This document shows, one piece after another, positions 58,783 through 64,000 of a DNA stretch of 64,000 nucleotides. This DNA is from Flavobacterium pectinovorum (GTDB taxonomy: Bacteria > Bacteroidota > Bacteroidia > Flavobacteriales > Flavobacteriaceae). A model generated the notes under the pieces. The model saw only the letters and a list, made by a program, of their open reading frames with translations, was not told the origin of the DNA and made no database searches. Every line of letters starts with the position of its first letter. The stretch's first letter is position 1. Both the position numbers and the translations under genes were made by a program. The stretch covers positions 930,001 to 994,000 of the forward strand of contig NZ_FRBX01000001.1 in NCBI RefSeq assembly GCF_900142715.1. The letters are read 5' to 3'.

Positions 58783-60489
58783 TTATTTTGGCAGTTTTAT
58801 ATTGACTCTAAAACCTTTATCAGGTTCAGTGTCAAAAGTAATAGTTCCTTTTATGGCCAGAATACGGTTTTCCATATTTTGTAGACCATTTTTCACAATT
58901 TTATTTTTTTCGGCACCTTTTCCGCGATCGGCATAATTTATAAATACAAATTTTTGATCGCTATCAAAAGTTAAAGCAACTAACGGCGCGTGGCTATGTT
59001 TTTTCATGTTTACCATTAATTCCTGAAGAACCCTGTAAATGGTTACTTTTTTTATTTCGTCGATTTCGTTCCAAATTACTTTTTCGATGTTATTGATAAT
59101 CACGTTTGTCGATTTGCTGTTATAGGTAGAAAGCATTTCTTTTAAATTATCAGAATAATTTACTCCAGTTTCAATATCATTGTTTTCTCTCGAAATTCCG
59201 CGAACGCGCGTATAAATATGATCCAGTTTTTGAATCAAAGTTTCTTTTGTGTTTTCTACAGATAAGGGTTGTGTTTGTGTAAAAGTTATGGCGTTAAAAA
59301 CATCATTTGCCAATTCATCATGAATATCTTTTGCAATTCTGGTTTCGGTATCATAAGCGGTTTTTATTCGTATAATTCTGTTTTTATTTTTGTAATATCG
59401 TACCAGGACGACAATTACAATTCCCAGAAAAATAAGGAAAATTATACCCACTATCTTTTGGTATTTTGCTTCCTGAAGCGCCAGTAAATTCTCTGCCTTT
59501 TCTAATTTTAGTTTCTGGTTTTCGTCTTTTTCCTTTTTAGAATCGTATTTAATTTTGGCAAATTTGTTTTTAAAATTGTTTCTGATTTTAATAATACTAT
59601 CATTTAAGGAAATGTATTTTTGGACATATTGTGTACCTGAACCATTAGAAATTAAAAGAGACAATGCTTTTAAACGTTCATCGATACTATGAAATTTGGT
59701 TGCAATTTGATACGCATTCTGAGCGTTTTGATTTGATTTTTTAACATCGGTTTTTGCGTAAAATTCGGCTAAATGAAGATAGCTTTCTATGCTTCCATAA
59801 AAATCTTCAGACTGATTTCGCAATTTCAGACCCTCATTCATAAATTTCAGACCTTTATCCGGATTTCCATTTTTAAAATAGGCGAAACCCAGATTATCCA
59901 AAACTCGCGATTTACTTCTGATAATCGATGGATCTTTATCATTTAAAACCTTTTTATTTAAAATAGATTCTAAAATAGAAATTGCTTTATCGATTTTGTT
60001 TTGTTTGATGTAAACAACAGCAATATTATTTAAAGGAGATTGTTTTGATACAGAGTCGGTTGCATCTTTAAGAGCCTGTTTGTAATAAAATACTGCGTCA
60101 TCATAAATAGAAAGCTCTTTATCTGCAATTCCGAAAAAATTATTGATTGCGGCATTATAATTATTATCACTTTTTGTGTAAGGTAAGGCCTCTGTTAATG
60201 TTTCTTTACTTCCATAATAATCTCCATTTATTTGCTGTATTTGAGCCATTTGAATAAGATTAAAAGTAATATTAGCACTGTCTTTTAAAGATTCGAATAG
60301 TATTTTTGATTTATTAAAATAATAAAAAGAGCTATTAAAATTTTTGTTTTCATAGAGATTTATGGCTTTTTCTCGAAGAAAAACGGCTTCACTTTTGTGA
60401 GTATTTGGTTGAACAGATATGGTTGTTTGTTCTTTGCAGGAAACAAAAAGAAGAAAAATAAATAAACAAAAAATCGGGGACCGTAGCAT
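58783..60489 (-). CDS. TPR-containing sensor histidine kinase (NarX/LiaS type)
   Basis: The ATG at 60489 opens a lipoprotein-like signal (MLRSPIFCLFIFLLFVSCKE), giving about 568 residues; the frame extends upstream without a better start. A periplasmic region of about seven TPR-like helical repeats (SSFYYFNKSKILFESLKDSA ... LDNLGFAYFKNGNPDKGLKF) precedes one TM (IVGIIFLIFLGIVIVVLV). The kinase core has the His in RIAKDIHDELANDVFNAITF and a HATPase with ADRGKGAEKNK and NGLQNMENRI. It phosphorylates the next gene's product. Confidence 0.92.
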   Translation of the reverse strand: MLRSPIFCLFIFLLFVSCKEQTTISVQPNTHKSEAVFLREKAINLYENKNFNSSFYYFNKSKILFESLKDSANITFNLIQMAQIQQINGDYYGSKETLTEALPYTKSDNNYNAAINNFFGIADKELSIYDDAVFYYKQALKDATDSVSKQSPLNNIAVVYIKQNKIDKAISILESILNKKVLNDKDPSIIRSKSRVLDNLGFAYFKNGNPDKGLKFMNEGLKLRNQSEDFYGSIESYLHLAEFYAKTDVKKSNQNAQNAYQIATKFHSIDERLKALSLLISNGSGTQYVQKYISLNDSIIKIRNNFKNKFAKIKYDSKKEKDENQKLKLEKAENLLALQEAKYQKIVGIIFLIFLGIVIVVLVRYYKNKNRIIRIKTAYDTETRIAKDIHDELANDVFNAITFTQTQPLSVENTKETLIQKLDHIYTRVRGISRENNDIETGVNYSDNLKEMLSTYNSKSTNVIINNIEKVIWNEIDEIKKVTIYRVLQELMVNMKKHSHAPLVALTFDSDQKFVFINYADRGKGAEKNKIVKNGLQNMENRILAIKGTITFDTEPDKGFRVNIKLPK

Positions 60490-60544
60490 AAGAGTTACTT
60501 TCCCCGAAATTAAGCAATAATTAAATATTGTAAAGAATATTCTG

Positions 60545-60733
60545 TTATTTTTTTGGTGGTTTAACAGTAATTGGATCATCCCCAGGCCCATCAGGCGGTG
60601 CGTCTGCTTGAACAGGAATAGAATCCTTTTTTATCTCAGTTTTTGTCTCAGCCGTTTCAAATTCGTCAGCTGTGCAAGAAAATAACGTAGTACTTAATAG
60701 TGCAAATGCACCCATCACAAATAAATTTTTCAT
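60545..60733 (-). CDS. Tiny lipoprotein
   Basis: The product is 62 residues with lipobox TTLFSCTAD and an acidic, Pro-rich tail (PVQADAPPDGPGDDPITVKPPKK). Such short lipoproteins are common in Flavobacterium and have no known role. It lies 55 nt upstream of the TPR kinase and may be its cofactor or reporter in the envelope. Confidence 0.75.
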   Translation of the reverse strand: MKNLFVMGAFALLSTTLFSCTADEFETAETKTEIKKDSIPVQADAPPDGPGDDPITVKPPKK

Positions 60734-60872
60734 GTTTTTTAGTTTTAAAAATTGGACATGAGTATTGCTGTCCGGAACTTTTCCAGATCTTTTTAAGGCA
60801 ATACCAAATTGCTTTGGGAAGTGAAGTGCGGTCGACCGTAAAGAATGTGTTATACTTCCCGGATAATGATCA

Positions 60873-60888
60873 TTACGGTTTTCCGCAC
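60873..60888. promoter_or_regulatory. Dyad TTACGG-TTTT-CCGCAC (site 3)
   Basis: This dyad lies 140 nt upstream of the 60733 gene start and 180 nt upstream of the 61068 gene. It resembles sites 1 and 2. Position suits autoregulation of the two-component operon. Confidence 0.45.
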
Positions 60889-60995
60889 TTGTTAATAGAA
60901 CTAGTTTTGTACATTTGTTTTAACCTGCAGATTAAAACGTTTAACTAATTTGATATCGCAAAGATGCGACGCTTACAAGCCAGTGTTTATAAGGA

Positions 60996-61058
60996 ATTCC
61001 GGGAATTCCCATCATTTCCTGACTTTCTTAAAAATTCCTAATTATTCCTGAAAATTCC
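60996..61058 (+). promoter_or_regulatory. Phased ATTCC direct-repeat ladder
   Basis: ATTCC words start at 60996, 61005, 61034, 61044 and 61054, with degenerate copies TTTCC at 61015 and TTTCT at 61024. The 9-10 bp spacing keeps all on one helix face. The last copy is 10 nt before the ATG at 61068. This looks like a cooperative protein-binding array. Confidence 0.5.
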
Positions 61059-61067
61059 TGAAAGCTT

Positions 61068-62039
61068 ATGCAAAAAATTACTTTTAAAGATTACGAAAAA
61101 GCTATACGATCAAAATATTTGATTGAAAAAGATGGAGAATATGCTAAGCATTTCAATCCGACAGCACAAGCAAATCTTAGAGATTTATGCTGGGAAAGAT
61201 TTAAAGAGAATGAGAATAAAGATGACTCAAGCACTTTTTTTTCTTTCTTCACCTTTAGTTTTGAATTAGATGGAGTAACAAAGAAAAAGCTTAGAGATGA
61301 AACAGATAGGTTTAGAACTATTGCTTCTTTTTATTTAAAAGAAGAAAAAAAGACGGCTAGTAGATATGCCGTTGAGTTAGCTGCTATTCTAGTTGATTTT
61401 CAACCAAGACCTTTTAAAAAATTTAGAGAAGCAGGAATTATTCTACCGGAAAAACCGATTGATGCTCCAAAAGTTCCATTTGCTTTTGATAACAATACCG
61501 ATAATGAGCAAGAACACGAAAATGAAGGGAACGAAGACTATAAAGAAAATTATGATGAAAATCAAAATATATTTGATGATGCTTTAATCGCTAATAATCA
61601 ACTAGGTTTTATTGGAAATTTTAAAAATAAATTTTCTAAAAAATTTTCGAAGAAGCTTAAGAAAACAATAATTGCTATGATAGTTATTTTTTGTATGATT
61701 GGAACTGCTGTTTGTCTATTTTTCTTCAAAAAAGGTTGCATGCAATGGTCTGATAATCATTATGAATTGGTATACTGTGATAAACCAATGGAAGGAAATT
61801 TAAATGAGGTAATTTTAAGAGACGATAATCTTTTAAATTTCAAAAAGTTAATAGTTTGTGATACTACAACTTGTTTTAAACCAGATGGAGAAGCAATTGT
61901 ATGGTATGCAAAAACAGGAGACAAAGCAGATTTTTTTAATTCAAATGGAAACGGAAGACATCCTGAAACAAAAAGATCATTAAGACCTATTACAGAATAT
62001 ATCAAAGGAAAATATAAAGGCGATTGCCCAACAAAATAA
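61068..62039 (+). CDS. Single-pass membrane protein of unknown function
   Basis: The product is 323 residues with no signal peptide. Residues 1-130 form a soluble helical domain (DYEKAIRSKYLIEKDGEYAK). An acidic linker (about 140-170) follows, and after a basic stretch a TM helix at 200-220 (TIIAMIVIFCMIGTAVCLFFF). The C-terminal 100 residues contain several Cys (KKGCMQWSDNHYELVYCDKP, IVCDTTTCF) and the end VWYAKTGDKADFFN...HPETKRSLRPITEYIKGKY. That ending is a pattern found in Bacteroidetes proteins of unknown role. It is divergent from the TPR-kinase operon. Confidence 0.75.
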   Translation: MQKITFKDYEKAIRSKYLIEKDGEYAKHFNPTAQANLRDLCWERFKENENKDDSSTFFSFFTFSFELDGVTKKKLRDETDRFRTIASFYLKEEKKTASRYAVELAAILVDFQPRPFKKFREAGIILPEKPIDAPKVPFAFDNNTDNEQEHENEGNEDYKENYDENQNIFDDALIANNQLGFIGNFKNKFSKKFSKKLKKTIIAMIVIFCMIGTAVCLFFFKKGCMQWSDNHYELVYCDKPMEGNLNEVILRDDNLLNFKKLIVCDTTTCFKPDGEAIVWYAKTGDKADFFNSNGNGRHPETKRSLRPITEYIKGKYKGDCPTK

Positions 62040-62050
62040 CGTCACGTCTA

Positions 62051-62083
62051 AAACCGGAAAGGTTTTAAAAACCTGTCCGGTTT
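62051..62083. repeat. Hairpin AAACCGGA/TCCGGTTT, variant of the CCCGACAGG repeat
   Basis: This 33-bp hairpin has the same size and core as those at 8878 and 10733, but the sixth base pair of the stem is changed from C-G to G-C on both arms. It lies 12 nt after the membrane-protein stop and may act as its terminator. Confidence 0.8.
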
Positions 62084-62211
62084 ATCGAAAAGAATAAAAA
62101 AAGCGGATATACCAATTAAGTATATCCGCTTTTATATTTAAATAAAAATTCGAGAAAATTAGTGAAATTCTTGGCAAACAAAACGTTACAAAGAAATTCG
62201 TGACAAAAAAA

Positions 62212-63063
62212 CTAAGCCACAATTTCCCCACCATTAATATGTATAAATTGTCCTGTAATATAACTACTGTCTTCGCAGGCCAGAAAAACATAGGCAGGCG
62301 CAACTTCTGAGGGCTGACCGGCTCGTTCCATCGGATTATCTTTTCCAAAATCTGATACTTTATCGAAGCTGGCAACAATTAAAGGCGTCCAGATTGGGCC
62401 TGGTGCAACGCCATTGACGCGTATTTTCTTTTTGGCCAACATCGTTGCTAACGATCTTGTAAAACTTACAATCGCACCTTTTGTACTGGCGTAATCAACC
62501 AAATGTTCGCTGCCGCGATATGCAGTAACCGAACTCGTGTTGATAATCGTATCACCTTCCTGCAAAAGAGGCAGTACAGCGTTTGTGATATAGAAATACG
62601 GGTAAATATTAGTTTCAAATGTTTCGTGAAGCTGTTTCGAAGTTATTTTTTTAAATTCGCCCTGAGGGAATTGTACAGCTGCATTATTTACCAGAATATT
62701 AATTTTTTTAAATTTTGTATGGCACTTTTTTACAGCCTCTTTACAAAATTTCTCGTCTTTTAAATCTCCACTGATAATCAAACACTGCTGACCTTCTTTT
62801 TCGATCAACTCTTTGGTTTCAAGAGCATCTTTATCTTCATTAAGATAAACTATGGCAACATCTGCACCTTCTCTGGCAAAATGTACCGCAACACTTCGGC
62901 CAATACCGCTGTCACCGCCGGTTATAAAAGCAACTTTTCCAAGCAGTTTTCCGCTCCCGGTATAATTCTCCCTGATAATTTCAGGTTGAGGATGCATTTT
63001 ATGTTCATCTCCCGGCAAATTCTGCTTTTGTTCGGGAAATTTCTTTGGTTTTTCTTTTTCCAT
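62212..63063 (-). CDS. Short-chain dehydrogenase/reductase (YghA/glucose-dehydrogenase-like)
   Basis: The product is 283 residues. The NAD(P)-binding motif is GKVAFITGGDSGIGRSVAVHFAREGADVAIVYL, then LVNNAAVQ, the catalytic Ser in INTSSV, Tyr-x-x-x-Lys as YASTKGA, and the C-terminal VAPGPIWTPL. The N-terminal extension (KFPEQKQNLPGDEHKMHPQPEIIRENY) is typical of the stress-linked YghA/GsiB-type SDRs in bacteria that also carry Ku/LigD and YciF. The substrate is unknown. Confidence 0.93.
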   Translation of the reverse strand: MEKEKPKKFPEQKQNLPGDEHKMHPQPEIIRENYTGSGKLLGKVAFITGGDSGIGRSVAVHFAREGADVAIVYLNEDKDALETKELIEKEGQQCLIISGDLKDEKFCKEAVKKCHTKFKKINILVNNAAVQFPQGEFKKITSKQLHETFETNIYPYFYITNAVLPLLQEGDTIINTSSVTAYRGSEHLVDYASTKGAIVSFTRSLATMLAKKKIRVNGVAPGPIWTPLIVASFDKVSDFGKDNPMERAGQPSEVAPAYVFLACEDSSYITGQFIHINGGEIVA

Positions 63064-63335
63064 GATTAATTATTTTTTGGGTCTTTATCAACTTCCTAAA
63101 ATAGTCTCATTTTCAATAATAAGGTGACCTGAAAAAATCAAAAGTTAGCGCAAAAGATCACGAAATCAGATTCATAAATTGATATTCTGTAAAATTTAAC
63201 TCATAAAATATAAGAGAAAAAACAAGCCTCTGATTTACATTTGAGTCAACGTAAAAAATGCCTGATTAACTTTAAAAAATCAGCATTAAAAAATTCGACT
63301 GAATTAAAAATTACCATAATTTAATTAAAGAAAAA

Positions 63336-63701
63336 ATGATACATCAAATTGATACAACAGATAATGTTGTTGCTTTTAGAGCATTAGCAGAAGTTACTAA
63401 AGAAGATTTTCAAAGAGTGGTTGTTCCGGCTGTAGAAAAACTGGTAAAGCAATTAAACGAAATCAATTTTTTATTGGTTTTAGATACTGATCTTGAAAAT
63501 TTTACCGCTGGCGCCTGGCTTCAGGATGCCATGATCGGACTTAAGCATTTGGGAAAATGGAACAGAGCTGCTATTGTTTCAGATTCTGAAGAGATTATTT
63601 CTTTTACAAACGGATTCAGTTATATCGTTCCGGGAGAGTTTAAGGGCTTTAAAAAACTGGAATTCAATAAAGCTTTAAATTGGGTTGAAGGGAACATTTA
63701 G
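63336..63701 (+). CDS. STAS/SpoIIAA-like protein
   Basis: The product is 121 residues and matches the SpoIIAA-like (DUF3478-type) fold: DNVVAFRALAEVTKEDFQRVVVPAVEKLVKQLNEINFLLVLD, GAWLQDAMIGLKHLGKWNRAAIVSD, YIVPGEFKGF. These proteins bind small hydrophobic ligands or act as stress-related switches; no precise role is known. It is upstream of the Ku gene, separated by an AATTTGGAATTT repeat spacer. Confidence 0.87.
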   Translation: MIHQIDTTDNVVAFRALAEVTKEDFQRVVVPAVEKLVKQLNEINFLLVLDTDLENFTAGAWLQDAMIGLKHLGKWNRAAIVSDSEEIISFTNGFSYIVPGEFKGFKKLEFNKALNWVEGNI

Positions 63702-63720
63702 ACATAAAATTGCAAAAAAT

Positions 63721-63842
63721 AAATTCCAAATTCCAACTGCTTTGCTTACAAATCTCAAATTCAATTTGGAATTTGGAATTTAAGATTTTTGGAATTTATT
63801 TATTATTTATTGGAATTTGGAATTTAGATTTTTTGGAATTTA
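63721..63842. repeat. AATTTGGAATTT repeat spacer
   Basis: The word AATTTGGAATTT and partial forms recur four to five times, with the inverse AAATTCCAAATTCC at the left (63721-63734). The region can fold into a long hairpin. It lies between the STAS-like and Ku genes. Confidence 0.75.
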
Positions 63843-63855
63843 AAAACAAACACAC

Positions 63856-64000
63856 ATGAGGTCAATATGGACAGGTTCGATTAGTTTTGGGTTAATCAAT
63901 ATTCCCATAAAGATGTTTTCTGCCGTGCAGGAGAGCTCGCTTGATATGGATATGCTGGATGCAAAAGATCATTCTAATATTAAATTCAAACGTGTAAACG
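63856..64000 (+). CDS. ku: Ku protein (NHEJ), N-terminal part only
   Basis: The frame is open from the ATG at 63856 to the window edge. The sequence [20 protein letters not shown], then [20 protein letters not shown], is the hallmark start of bacterial Ku. Ku binds double-strand DNA ends as a dimer and recruits LigD for end joining. The gene continues beyond the window, where ligD would be expected. Confidence 0.95.
   Translation, partial: MRSIWTGSISFGLINIPIKMFSAVQESSLDMDMLDAKDHSNIKFKRVN

Larger units (their letters stand above)
60734..61067. other. Divergent spacer with dyad and phased ATTCC repeats
   Basis: This 334-bp spacer lies between the lipoprotein/kinase operon (-) and the 323-aa gene (+). 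It contains the TTACGG dyad at 60873-60888 and the ATTCC ladder at 60996-61058. I see no additional gene. Confidence 0.6.

Overview
This window is low-GC chromosomal DNA from a Bacteroidetes bacterium, most likely a Flavobacterium. The evidence is a SusC/SusD pair behind an ECF sigma/FecR switch, a Bacteroidetes-type TssD (Hcp) effector, SemiSWEET, DUF4142, YciF and DUF5661 proteins, promoters of the TTG-N19-TAnnTTTG type, few Shine-Dalgarno sites, and spacers filled with long inverted repeats.

Layout. 1-18 kb is accessory metabolism: an ArsR/old-yellow-enzyme operon with a readable operator, a TlpA-like thioredoxin protein, a ChrB-AraC fusion regulator, a GH2 beta-galactosidase, a Na+/H+ antiporter, a metallo-beta-lactamase-fold hydrolase, Crp and AraC regulators, two cupins and an alcohol dehydrogenase. 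It ends in a run of small orphan envelope proteins that includes a DoxX gene broken by one in-frame TGA. 18-24 kb is a DNA-repair and stress block: topoisomerase IB, DUF5661, an acidic protein, YciF, Nei/Fpg glycosylase, DUF72 and a general-stress flavin protein. Ku at the right edge is thematically related. 24-28 kb holds a multi-PAS kinase convergent with a single-domain response regulator.

29.8-32.4 kb is a compact cassette: a TssD/Hcp protein fused to a probable toxin domain, then a secreted small protein (likely immunity) and a small lipoprotein, bracketed by two near-identical hairpins. 33-39.7 kb is a five-gene phosphorelay (REC-kinase, CHASE3-like hybrid kinase with three REC domains, REC, CheR, CheB) with no chemoreceptor. 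39.9-52.6 kb looks like a phospho-substrate acquisition locus: metallophosphoesterase, PI-PLC-like enzyme, sigma/anti-sigma, SusC/SusD and two outer-membrane beta-barrel proteins.

52.9-62 kb is the most unusual region. A minus-strand operon encodes two small Cys/His proteins, DUF4236, an excalibur-like lipoprotein, a TerB-like protein, a four-TM coiled-coil protein and a VWA-like lipoprotein. Beside it lie a TPR histidine kinase, its response regulator, and a chimera in which a PIN-nuclease domain carries that regulator's HTH tail. A 16-bp dyad (TTACGG-TTTT-CCATAA type) sits upstream of both operons and of a lipoprotein gene at 14.96 kb, which suggests a regulon. A divergent membrane protein gene follows, behind a ladder of 10-bp-phased ATTCC repeats. 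All functional roles are inferred from sequence reading alone.
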